Source: CAYGKP01 sp964350605 (GTDB lineage: Bacteria > Bacteroidota > Bacteroidia > Cytophagales > JAAEPT01). From it: a stretch of DNA of 13,486 nucleotides. This document shows positions 6,776 through 13,486 of this stretch, piece after piece. The notes beneath the pieces were generated by a model. It saw only the letters and a program-made list of their open reading frames with translations, made no database searches and had not been told where the DNA came from. A program made the translations under genes and the position numbers. Positions within the stretch are counted from its first letter, which is position 1. Each line of letters starts with the position of its first letter. Location: assembly GCA_964350605.1 (NCBI GenBank), contig CAYGKP010000053.1:1-13486 (forward strand), read 5' to 3'.

Positions 6776-7301
6776 TCGGAAGGAGCGGCACCTCAATGGT
6801 CACGTCCTCCTTGCCTTCGTATCGCTCGAACGATTGGTTCGGGTCGATGGTCAGGCCCTTTTCGCTAGCGTAATCGGCGATCTGTTCGTAAAGGCGGCCT
6901 TGCAGCAAATAGCTGCCCGAAATCTTCCCGCGAATCACGTCCTGCGCGGGCCAGGTGTAGGCGGTCAGGCCCGAAGGTAGCGCGTAGGCCGAGTCGGGCA
7001 GGAGCACCCCCACGATCGCCTCGAGGTAAAAATCATTGCCCTCGGTCGGCGCGACGGTGTAGATCGCCGCGACGGTCAGGTTGGTGTCGCGGGCCGCCAC
7101 TTCGTCCATTTTCGCAAACAGCTTCCCGAAGGCCTCCACCTTGGCCGAGCCCTTGTAGGCGGTGCCCGCCAGGTAATAGGTCGGGGCCTTCGCCTGGGCG
7201 ATGTCGGGTTTTTTCAGGCCGTTCATCTTGATGTACAGCGTTCCGGCCAGTAGCAAGAGGCCAATGAACACCAACAGTTTGATCCAACGAGAACGAGACA
7301 T
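6747..7301 (-). CDS. Membrane-anchored protein with GyrI-like / effector-binding-type domain
   Basis: A 184-residue protein with an N-terminal basic patch and one hydrophobic helix (about 7-24), so probably anchored with its domain outside the cytoplasm. The rest resembles the GyrI-like (SHSP fold) small-molecule binding domain. It has an AYKGSAKVEAFGKLFAKMDEVAA helix segment, a strand ending FYLEAIVGVLLPD, and a second repeat-like half GKISGSYLLQGRLYEQIADYAS followed by FERYEG and VTIEVPLLP. The closing E-Y plus E-x-P-L pattern is typical of the fold. The assignment is by pattern only; no catalytic function is implied. It begins 15 bases after the ABC exporter stop, so it is probably co-transcribed with it. 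Its last 29 bases overlap the end of the convergent methyltransferase gene. Confidence 0.6.
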   Translation of the reverse strand: MSRSRWIKLLVFIGLLLLAGTLYIKMNGLKKPDIAQAKAPTYYLAGTAYKGSAKVEAFGKLFAKMDEVAARDTNLTVAAIYTVAPTEGNDFYLEAIVGVLLPDSAYALPSGLTAYTWPAQDVIRGKISGSYLLQGRLYEQIADYASEKGLTIDPNQSFERYEGKEDVTIEVPLLPTTGPSAPAK

Positions 7302-7316
7302 GCGGAAGCGGGGTCG

Positions 7317-9101
7317 CTAGGCGACCGTTTGGTATTGGAGGGCGTGCAGCCGGGCGTAGTGGCCGCCGAGCGCGAGGAGCGATTCGTGGCTGCCTTCTTC
7401 GACGATTTGGCCTTTTTCGAGGACCAGAATGCGGTCCGCGTGTTGAATGGTCGATAGGCGGTGGGCGATGACCAGGGCCGTGCGGCCCATCATGACCTTG
7501 GCGATGGCCGCTTGGATCATCTCTTCCGACTCGGTATCGACCGACGAGGTCGCCTCGTCCAGGATGATGAGGCTCGGCTGAAAGACCATCACGCGCACGA
7601 ACGAGATCAATTGGCGTTGGCCAACCGAGAGGCTCAGGCCGCGTTCGCGCACTTCATAGTCGAGCTGGCCGGGCAGGCGCTGGATGAATTTTTCGGCGCC
7701 GACCATTCGGGCGGCTTCCCACAACTGCTCGTCGCTGATGTCGGGGTTGCCGAGGGTCAGGTTGTTTCGAATCGTGTCGGAGAACAGGAACACGTCCTGG
7801 TGTACCACGCCGAGCTGGCGGCGCAACGCCGAGCGGTCGTACTCCCGAACGGACACACCATCCAGGCGAATGTCGCCCGATTGAATTTCGTAGAACCGCC
7901 CCAACAGGTTGACCACCGAACTCTTTCCTGCGCCCGTCGCGCCCACCAAGGCCAAGGTTTCGCCCGGTTTCACCGAGAACGAAATGCCCCGAAGCACGGG
8001 CTCGTCCGGTTCGTAACCGAACTGAACGTTGTCGAATTCGACCGCGCCGCTGACGTGCTCGGGCGCGTGGCTGCCTTCGGACTTTTCTTCCAAGTCGTCG
8101 TCGAGCAACTTGAGAATGCGCTCGGTGCTGACCACGCCCAACTGGAGGGTGTTGAAGCGGTCGGCGATCATGCGGATCGGGCGGAAGAACAGGTTGAGGA
8201 GCATCAGGAACGCAATGATGACCCCCGGGCCTTCGACCCAACCGCTCAAGACGCCTTGCGCACCAAACCAGACGAGCAGGCCAATGCCGATGGCGCCAAT
8301 CACCTCGACCACCGGGAAGTAGATCGAGTAGTATTTCACCGACTTGAGGTTCGCGCGGCGGTGGTCGGCATTGATCGCCGAAAAGCGCGATTGCTCGCGT
8401 TTCTCGGTATTGAAAAGTTGGACCACGTTCATGCCCGTGACGTGCTCCTGCACAAAAGTGTTCAGGTTCGAGACCGCGTTGCGCACCAGGGCGAAGGCTT
8501 TCTTGATGCGTTCCTTGAAGATGTAGGTGGCGATCAACAAGAGCGGCGTGGTCGCCAGACTGATCAGCGCCATCGGCCAACTGATGTAGAACATCGCCAC
8601 GGTGATCAGGATCAGTTGCAACAGCTCGGCCACCAGTTGGGCAATGCCCTGGGAGAAGACCTGCGAGAGCGTCTCGATGTCCGAGACGTTGCGGGTCACC
8701 AGCCGGCCAATTGGCGTGCGGTCGTAGAAGCGCAAGGGGTGGGCGAGCAGGTGCTCGAACAACCGCACGCGCAAGTCGCGGATGATGCGTTGGCCCAGCC
8801 ACCCAGCCAGGTAGGTGTTCAGGTACATCAGCACGGTTTGCACCAGGATGATGCCCACCAGCAGGAGGAAGATGTCGAGCAGTCGCTCGAAGTTGCCGGG
8901 CACCAGTTCCTTGTCGATCATCTGGCCGATGATCAGCGGAATGGGGATCGTCGCCACCGCCACCGTGATGGTGATCAGAATCAGGCCAATGAACTGGGCG
9001 CGGTAGGGCCGCGTGAAGCCCACCAAACGACGCACAATCTTCCAGTCGAAGACGTTGCCGCGCAGGGCGGCGTCCGGGGTGGGCGTTTCTTGGGTGGCCA
9101 A
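7317..9101 (-). CDS. ABC exporter half-transporter with fused permease and ATPase (MsbA/MdlB-like)
   Basis: A 594-residue type-1 (type IV fold) ABC exporter that would act as a dimer in the inner membrane. The membrane domain (about 30-325) has the usual hydrophobic helices and a coupling region around HPLRFYDRTPIGRLVTR. The ATPase domain follows: Walker A GATGAGKSS (387-395), Q-loop Q435, signature LSVGQ (491-495), Walker B LIILDE (511-516), D-loop, and H-loop His547. The signature has Val in place of the usual first Gly (LSGGQ); I recall LSVGQRQLISFVR from Bacteroidota exporters, so this is probably lineage-typical. The start is TTG at 9101; no ATG or GTG lies near. It is in the same frame as lysA, separated only by the lysA TAA and one GCC codon. 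Substrate unknown; lipid or multidrug export is possible. Confidence 0.93.
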   Translation of the reverse strand: MATQETPTPDAALRGNVFDWKIVRRLVGFTRPYRAQFIGLILITITVAVATIPIPLIIGQMIDKELVPGNFERLLDIFLLLVGIILVQTVLMYLNTYLAGWLGQRIIRDLRVRLFEHLLAHPLRFYDRTPIGRLVTRNVSDIETLSQVFSQGIAQLVAELLQLILITVAMFYISWPMALISLATTPLLLIATYIFKERIKKAFALVRNAVSNLNTFVQEHVTGMNVVQLFNTEKREQSRFSAINADHRRANLKSVKYYSIYFPVVEVIGAIGIGLLVWFGAQGVLSGWVEGPGVIIAFLMLLNLFFRPIRMIADRFNTLQLGVVSTERILKLLDDDLEEKSEGSHAPEHVSGAVEFDNVQFGYEPDEPVLRGISFSVKPGETLALVGATGAGKSSVVNLLGRFYEIQSGDIRLDGVSVREYDRSALRRQLGVVHQDVFLFSDTIRNNLTLGNPDISDEQLWEAARMVGAEKFIQRLPGQLDYEVRERGLSLSVGQRQLISFVRVMVFQPSLIILDEATSSVDTESEEMIQAAIAKVMMGRTALVIAHRLSTIQHADRILVLEKGQIVEEGSHESLLALGGHYARLHALQYQTVA

Positions 9102-9104
9102 GGC

Positions 9105-10337
9105 TTACAGTTCGATGTCGATCTGGGTGGCAATCAAATCCTCATGGGTCTCGCGGCGACGGATCAGCTTCGCCTCGCCATTATGGATCATGACCTGCGC
9201 GGGACGTGGGCGCGAATTGAACTGCGAGCCCATCTCGAAGCCATAGGCCCCCGCGTTGCGGAAAGCTAGGATGTCGCCTTCGTGCGCCTCGGCAATCGGC
9301 CGGTCGGCGGCGAAGGTGTCGGTTTCACAGATGTAGCCCACGACGTTGTAAACCCGCTCCGGACCCGATGGGTTCGAGACGTTCTCGATGCGGTGGTACG
9401 AATCGTAAAACATCGGGCGGATCAGGTGATTGAAGCCCGTATCCAAGCCCACAAACACACAGGCCGGGGTGGGCTTCACCACGTTGACTTTCGCCAGGAA
9501 GAAGCCCGACTCGCTGACCAGGAATTTCCCCGGCTCGATCCACAGTTCGAGCTGGCGACCATACAGTTCGCAGAAGGCATTGAAGGCCGCGCCAAGCTCC
9601 GCACCCAATTGGCGCACATCGGTGCGGGGGTCGCCGTCGCGGTAGGCTACTTTGTAGCCGCTGCCCAGGTCGATGAACGACAGGTCGGTGAAGCGCAGTG
9701 CTTGGTGGAAAATCACTTCGGCCCCTTCGAGGAACGATTCGATGTTCAGGATGTCCGAGCCCGAGTGCATGTGCAGCCCTTCGACGCGCATGCCGTACTT
9801 CTCCACGATTTCGTGGACATGGTCGATCTGCAGGATCGAGATCCCGAATTTCGAGCCCACGTGGCCCACTTGGATGTTGGCGTTGCCCCCCGCTTGGATG
9901 TGCGGGTTGATGCGCACAGCAATGGGCACCGAGCCGCCATACTTCTGGCCGAAGCGCTCGAGGTAGGGCAGGTTGTCGATGTTGATCCACACGCCGAGTT
10001 CGACCGCTTCCTCGATTTCTGAGAAGGGCACCCCGTTGGGGGTATAGATGATTCGTTTCGGGTCGTAACCGACCGAGAGGCCCATCCGCACCTCGTGGAT
10101 CGACACGCAGTCAAGCCCCGAACCCACGCCTTTCAATAGGCGCAGTACTGGCAATGCAGTCAGCGCCTTGCAGGCATATTGGATGCGCAGGGGAACGCTC
10201 TTGTAGGCCTCGGCCAACAGTTCGTATTGGTGTACAATGCGCTCGGCATCGTACACATAAAGGGGCGCACCGAACTGCTCGGTGAGCGCGAGCACATCGA
10301 GGCCTTGAATCTCGTACCGGTCGTTGACCAACTGCAT
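9105..10337 (-). CDS. lysA: Diaminopimelate decarboxylase
   Basis: PLP-dependent last step of lysine biosynthesis, converting meso-2,6-diaminopimelate to L-lysine. The 410-residue fold type III protein shows the PLP lysine in QYACKAL (K57), HMHSGS (189-194), the phosphate-binding DLGSGYK (223-229), EPGKFLV (268-274), the active-site CETD (337-340) and AYGFEMGSQFNSRPRP (364-379). The reading frame is open to a TTG at 10370, but I start at the ATG at 10337 (MQLVNDRYEIQG): the TTG falls inside the promoter -7 box and the extra residues are not family-like. It is divergent from the trp genes and followed by the ABC exporter gene after 3 bases. Confidence 0.97.
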   Translation of the reverse strand: MQLVNDRYEIQGLDVLALTEQFGAPLYVYDAERIVHQYELLAEAYKSVPLRIQYACKALTALPVLRLLKGVGSGLDCVSIHEVRMGLSVGYDPKRIIYTPNGVPFSEIEEAVELGVWINIDNLPYLERFGQKYGGSVPIAVRINPHIQAGGNANIQVGHVGSKFGISILQIDHVHEIVEKYGMRVEGLHMHSGSDILNIESFLEGAEVIFHQALRFTDLSFIDLGSGYKVAYRDGDPRTDVRQLGAELGAAFNAFCELYGRQLELWIEPGKFLVSESGFFLAKVNVVKPTPACVFVGLDTGFNHLIRPMFYDSYHRIENVSNPSGPERVYNVVGYICETDTFAADRPIAEAHEGDILAFRNAGAYGFEMGSQFNSRPRPAQVMIHNGEAKLIRRRETHEDLIATQIDIEL

Positions 10338-10367
10338 GGCGAATCGCGTTTTATCGGGTGGGAAGGG

Positions 10368-10375
10368 CAAAGGTA
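10368..10375 (-). promoter_or_regulatory. Candidate lysA promoter, Bacteroidota -7 box
   Basis: The minus strand reads TACCTTTG, an exact TAnnTTTG match, 30 bases upstream of the lysA ATG. It would give a leader of about 25 bases. I see no clear -33 TTG. The box sits in the left arm of an 11-bp inverted repeat shared with the trp promoter. Confidence 0.6.
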
Positions 10376-10381
10376 GAGGTC

Positions 10382-10413
10382 TTGGGAATGAAAGCCGCTT
10401 TGCTCTACCTTTG
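10382..10413 (+). promoter_or_regulatory. Candidate trp promoter (-33 TTG, -7 TACCTTTG)
   Basis: TTG at 10382-10384, a 21-base spacer and TACCTTTG at 10406-10413 match the Bacteroidota housekeeping promoter. Transcription would start at about 10417-10421, at or within a few bases of the leader-peptide ATG (10418), so the leader peptide may be translated from a leaderless end. Confidence 0.65.
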
Positions 10414-10417
10414 GGTC

Positions 10418-10507
10418 ATGGTGATCAGCCACGGTACATCTCAATCGGCCCGCGAATGGCGATGGCGGCAGCCCAGTCAACCCTGGGCCTGCTTGTCCGT
10501 TGCCTAA
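10418..10507 (+). CDS. Tryptophan leader peptide (29 aa), attenuator control ORF
   Basis: A 29-codon ORF between the trp promoter and trpE with Trp at codons 14, 16 and 23 (segment EWRWRQPSQPW), ending in TAA. Tryptophan is normally about 1% of residues, so three in 29 just upstream of trpE is telling. The Trp codons fall at the entry to and within the first of a set of competing hairpins, and the stop lies just after the second pairing strand, as in enterobacterial trpL. It has no visible ribosome binding site, and the inferred transcription start lies at or next to its ATG. The GTG at 10421 is an alternative start. No sequence similarity to known TrpL proteins is claimed; the call rests on position, Trp codons and the RNA structure. 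Confidence 0.78.
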   Translation: MVISHGTSQSAREWRWRQPSQPWACLSVA

Positions 10508-10547
10508 TCCCCCGATTGTACCGTAAGGAAGGCGAACGCTTGCAGGC
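10468..10547 (+). promoter_or_regulatory. trp attenuator: 1:2 pause hairpin and 2:3 antiterminator
   Basis: Hairpin 1:2: bases 10468-10476 pair with 10483-10492 as nine base pairs with one bulged C and a 6-base loop. Antiterminator 2:3: GCCTGC (10487-10492) pairs with GCAGGC (10542-10547), CGTT (10498-10501) with AACG (10535-10538), and 10502-10504 with 10531-10533 around one bulge. Strand 2 is used by both, and strand 3 is also the first half of the terminator, so the three structures exclude one another. Ribosome stalling at Trp codons 14 or 16 would cover strand 1 and free strand 2 to block termination. Pairing was worked out by eye; no energies were calculated. Confidence 0.7.
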
Positions 10548-10573
10548 TCCCCCTCGCAAGCGTTTTCGTTTTT
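10535..10573 (+). terminator. Intrinsic terminator of the trp attenuator (3:4 hairpin)
   Basis: A perfect 9-bp stem, AACGCTTGC (10535-10543) with GCAAGCGTT (10556-10564), and a 12-base loop are followed at once by a T-rich tail (TT, CG, then five T, ending at 10573). It lies in the trp leader, 13 bases before the trpE ATG, where a terminator would make sense only as a conditional one. Confidence 0.85.
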
Positions 10574-10586
10574 CACCCATTTCAAG

Positions 10587-11996
10587 ATGAGTTCCTTTCG
10601 ACCCCGTACCACCCACACCGCGCTGCTGGCCGACACCAAGACGCCCGTTGGTCTGTACCTCAAGCTGCGCGATGTCCTGCCCGGCTGCATCCTGCTCGAA
10701 AGCGCGGATGCGCACGGCAGCGAGCACAGCGTCTCGATCCTCGCGGGCGCACCGATCGCCGAGTTCCGCGTCGAGAAGGAGGAGATTTACACCCGCCACC
10801 CCAACAACGCGGAGACCCGCACGCCGGTCACCGCGCGTCGCCAGGTCATTGACGCGCTGACCGAGTTCCGCGACAGCTTCCAAGCTGATCCCCAGCCTTA
10901 TAATTTTCCGACCGACGGTCTGTTTGGCTACATCGCCTACGACGCGGTGCGCTATTTCGAGGACATCGACATCAAGGGCTTCCCGGAAGGTGCGCCCCGG
11001 ATCCCGGATATCCTCTACCATTCGTACGGCATCGTGATCGTGGTCGAGCACCTGCGCGATACCGTGCACGTGTTCGAGCACCGCTACGAGGGCCAACCCG
11101 AACGCTTGAACCAAGTCCTTGCGGCGATCCAGCGGTTGGACACCACGGCCTATCGCTTCAAGTTGAACGGCGGCGAGACGTCGAACTTCGAGGACGGCGC
11201 TTTCATGGAGGTGATCCAGAAGGCCAAGGACCACTGCCAGCGTGGCGACGTGTTCCAGATCGTGCCCTCGCGACGCTTCCAGCAAGGCTACCAAGGCGAC
11301 GAGTTCCAGGTCTACCGCGCCTTGCGCTCGATCAACCCTTCGCCCTACCTCTTTTTCTTCGACTACGGCAGCTTCAAGATCATGGGCTCTTCGCCCGAAG
11401 CGCAGCTCATCATCAAAGGCAACGAGGCGGAGATTCACCCCATCGCGGGCACCTACAAGCGCACCGGCAACGACGGCGAGGACGCAGCAGCGGCTCAGGC
11501 CCTCTGCGACGACCCGAAAGAAAACGCCGAGCACGTCATGCTGGTCGATCTGGCCCGCAATGATTTGTCACGCCACGGCGACCAGACCTATGTGGATGTC
11601 TACAAGGAGATTCAGTTTTTCTCCCACGTGATCCACTTGGTCTCGAAAGTAAAGACCACGCTGCCCAAGGATGCACCTTGGATGCAATTGGTCGCCGACA
11701 CCTTCCCTGCGGGGACGCTTTCTGGCGCACCCAAGCACATGGCCATGCAACTGATCGAACGCTACGAGCGCGGCAATCGCGGGTTTTACGGCGGTGCGTT
11801 GGGCTACCTGAGCTTCGACGGCCATTTCAACCACGCGATCATGATCCGCACGATGCTGGCCCAGGCCAACAAGCTGACTTATCAGGCGGGCATGGGCGTG
11901 GTCGCCCGCAGCGACATCCAGAGCGAGCAGCAGGAAGTCGCCAACAAACTCGGTGCCTTGCGTAAGGCCATTCAAACCGCTCAAACTCTCGGGTAA
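10587..11996 (+). CDS. trpE: Anthranilate synthase component I
   Basis: Chorismate-using subunit of anthranilate synthase, the committed step of tryptophan synthesis. The 469-residue length is normal. The N-terminal allosteric element LLESAD (36-41) is present, which in this family forms the tryptophan feedback site. The chorismate-binding domain shows QIVPSRRF (224-231), PIAGTYKRTGND (285-296), MLVDLARNDL (318-327), FPAGTLSGAPK (373-383) and GFYGGALGYLSFDG (399-412). The TrpE-type LLES element and the adjoining trpG and trpD favour TrpE over the related PabB or isochorismate synthase. The ATG at 10587 lies 13 bases after the attenuator T tract and has no obvious Shine-Dalgarno. One base separates its stop from trpG. 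Control is likely by attenuation plus feedback inhibition. Confidence 0.97.
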   Translation: MSSFRPRTTHTALLADTKTPVGLYLKLRDVLPGCILLESADAHGSEHSVSILAGAPIAEFRVEKEEIYTRHPNNAETRTPVTARRQVIDALTEFRDSFQADPQPYNFPTDGLFGYIAYDAVRYFEDIDIKGFPEGAPRIPDILYHSYGIVIVVEHLRDTVHVFEHRYEGQPERLNQVLAAIQRLDTTAYRFKLNGGETSNFEDGAFMEVIQKAKDHCQRGDVFQIVPSRRFQQGYQGDEFQVYRALRSINPSPYLFFFDYGSFKIMGSSPEAQLIIKGNEAEIHPIAGTYKRTGNDGEDAAAAQALCDDPKENAEHVMLVDLARNDLSRHGDQTYVDVYKEIQFFSHVIHLVSKVKTTLPKDAPWMQLVADTFPAGTLSGAPKHMAMQLIERYERGNRGFYGGALGYLSFDGHFNHAIMIRTMLAQANKLTYQAGMGVVARSDIQSEQQEVANKLGALRKAIQTAQTLG

Positions 11997-11997
11997 C

Positions 11998-12581
<584 letters not shown>

Positions 12582-12585
<4 letters not shown>

Positions 12586-13486
12586 GCGAGATGAAATCCA
12601 TCTTCGGGAAGCTGTTCGCCCATGAGGTCCTGACCAAGGAGGAAGCCTACGTGACGATGCTTGGCATCGGCAAGGGCGACATTCCGCAGGGGCAGGTCGC
12701 GGCGTTTTTGGGCGCGATGGCCATGCGGGGCATCCATGTGGAAGAACTCGAAGGCTTGCGCCAGGCGATGCTGGAAATGTGCCTTCACGTGGATCTTTCG
12801 GACTTCGATCCGATGGACCTCTGCGGCACGGGCGGCGACGGCAAGAACACCTTCAACATCAGCACTACGTCGGCTTTCGTGGTCGCGGGGGCGGGGATCG
12901 CCGTGGCCAAACACGGGAACTATGGGGTGTCATCGGGCATCGGTTCGTCCAACGTGCTCGAGCAACTGGGCATCACGTTTACGAACGACAAGGACGCCCT
13001 GCGCAAGCAACTGGAGAAGGCGAACATCTGCATCCTGCATGCCCCGCAGTTCCATCCGGCGATGAAGCAAGTCGGCCCGCTGCGCAAGGAGCTCGCTTTC
13101 AAAACCTTCTTCAACATGCTGGGCCCGCTGGTCAATCCAGCGCACGTCAAGAAGCAAATGGTTGGTGTGTTCTCGCTGAGTTTGGCGCGGCTGTACGGCT
13201 ACCTGTTCCAACAGACCGACGCAAAGTATTCAATCATCCACGCGATGGACGGCTACGACGAAGTCTCCCTGACCGGGGCGGTAAAAGTGATGAGCGCCGG
13301 GGGCGAGGAACGCCTCACGCCCGCTGACTTTGACCTCCCGCGCCTGATGCCCGCCCAGATCAAGAGCGGCGAGACCATCGCCGAATCGACCGAAATTCTG
13401 CTTTCCGTCTTGGAGAACCGCGCTACCGAGGCCCAAACCGCCGCCGTGCTGGCCAATGCCTCCCTGGCGATCCGCACTGCAAAGCC
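12582..13486 (+). CDS. trpD: Anthranilate phosphoribosyltransferase, C-terminus cut by window edge
   Basis: Second step of the tryptophan pathway, joining anthranilate to PRPP to give phosphoribosylanthranilate. The window holds 301 codons of an expected 330-345. Seen are the PRPP-binding GTGGDGKNTFNIST (82-95), KHGNYGVSSGIGSSNVLE (110-127), NMLGPLVNPAHVKKQ and the metal-binding DGYDEVSLTG. The usual KHGNR motif has Tyr in place of Arg (Y113); I recall KHGNYGVSS from Bacteroidota enzymes, so this is probably a lineage trait. The ATG at 12582 overlaps the trpG stop; a second in-frame ATG lies three codons on (12591). There is no TrpG fusion, unlike E. coli TrpGD. trpC, trpF, trpB and trpA would be expected further right. 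Confidence 0.96.

Larger units (their letters stand above)
10368..10413. repeat. 11-bp inverted repeat holding both divergent promoters
   Basis: CAAAGGTAGAG (10368-10378) and CTCTACCTTTG (10403-10413) are perfect reverse complements separated by 24 bases. Each arm contains one TACCTTTG box facing outward. The match extends three bases (CTC) upstream of the promoter box in each direction, which the -7 consensus itself does not require. Confidence 0.8.

Noticed and set aside
7461..9269. Long plus-strand open frame (602 codons) opposite the ABC exporter and lysA end
   Set aside because: It is antisense to genes with clear conserved motifs, is rich in His, Asp, Arg and Gln, and has no recognisable domain; this is a typical mirror frame of GC-rich coding DNA.
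10338..10370. Upstream TTG start for lysA at 10370
   Set aside because: The TTG lies inside the TACCTTTG promoter box, and the added 11 residues are not family-like.
10425..11534. 369-codon minus-strand open frame opposite trpE and its leader
   Set aside because: Antisense to trpE; no domain is seen, and it would run through the attenuator and promoter region.

Overview
The window is a gene-dense chromosomal segment from a GC-rich member of the Bacteroidota or a close relative. This rests on several things seen in the sequence: (i) exact matches to the Bacteroidota -7 promoter consensus TAnnTTTG, as TACCTTTG, upstream of aroC, lysA and the trp genes; (ii) no clear Shine-Dalgarno sequences before most starts; (iii) protein variants that I recall as typical of that phylum, such as DFSATAKG in ApbE, CETDTF in LysA, PIAGTYKRTG in TrpE and LSVGQRQLISFVR in the ABC exporter. 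No rRNA, tRNA, CRISPR array or insertion sequence was found, and no intergenic stretch exceeds about 250 bases.

Layout from left to right. Bases 1-2105 (- strand): chorismate synthase aroC followed, with no spacer, by a dicarboxylate/amino-acid:cation symporter that runs off the left edge. Bases 2307-2507 (+): a small uncharacterised protein with an AT-rich upstream region. Bases 2504-4911 (-): a tight cluster ruvB - GIY-YIG protein - queG. The middle gene is about 45% GC (hand count), stands out from its roughly 65% GC neighbours and is bounded by 8-bp direct repeats. Bases 4983-6775 (+): apbE and a class I SAM methyltransferase, overlapping by one base. Bases 6747-10337 (-): lysA, a type-1 ABC exporter and a membrane-anchored GyrI-like protein. 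Bases 10406-13486 (+): the trp leader, then trpE, trpG and the 5' part of trpD, which runs off the right edge.

The strongest regulatory signal lies between lysA and trpE. Two divergent promoters sit in an 11-bp perfect inverted repeat. The trp-side promoter fires into a 29-codon leader ORF with three Trp codons, followed by mutually exclusive hairpins ending in a T-rich intrinsic terminator just before trpE. This is the layout of a classical ribosome-mediated tryptophan attenuator, here with a leader peptide that looks almost or fully leaderless.

Functionally, aroC makes chorismate, the substrate of TrpE/TrpG, and TrpD takes the resulting anthranilate onward; lysA makes lysine from meso-diaminopimelate. 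The remaining genes are housekeeping (RuvB, QueG, ApbE) or of unassigned substrate (methyltransferase, ABC exporter, GyrI-like protein).
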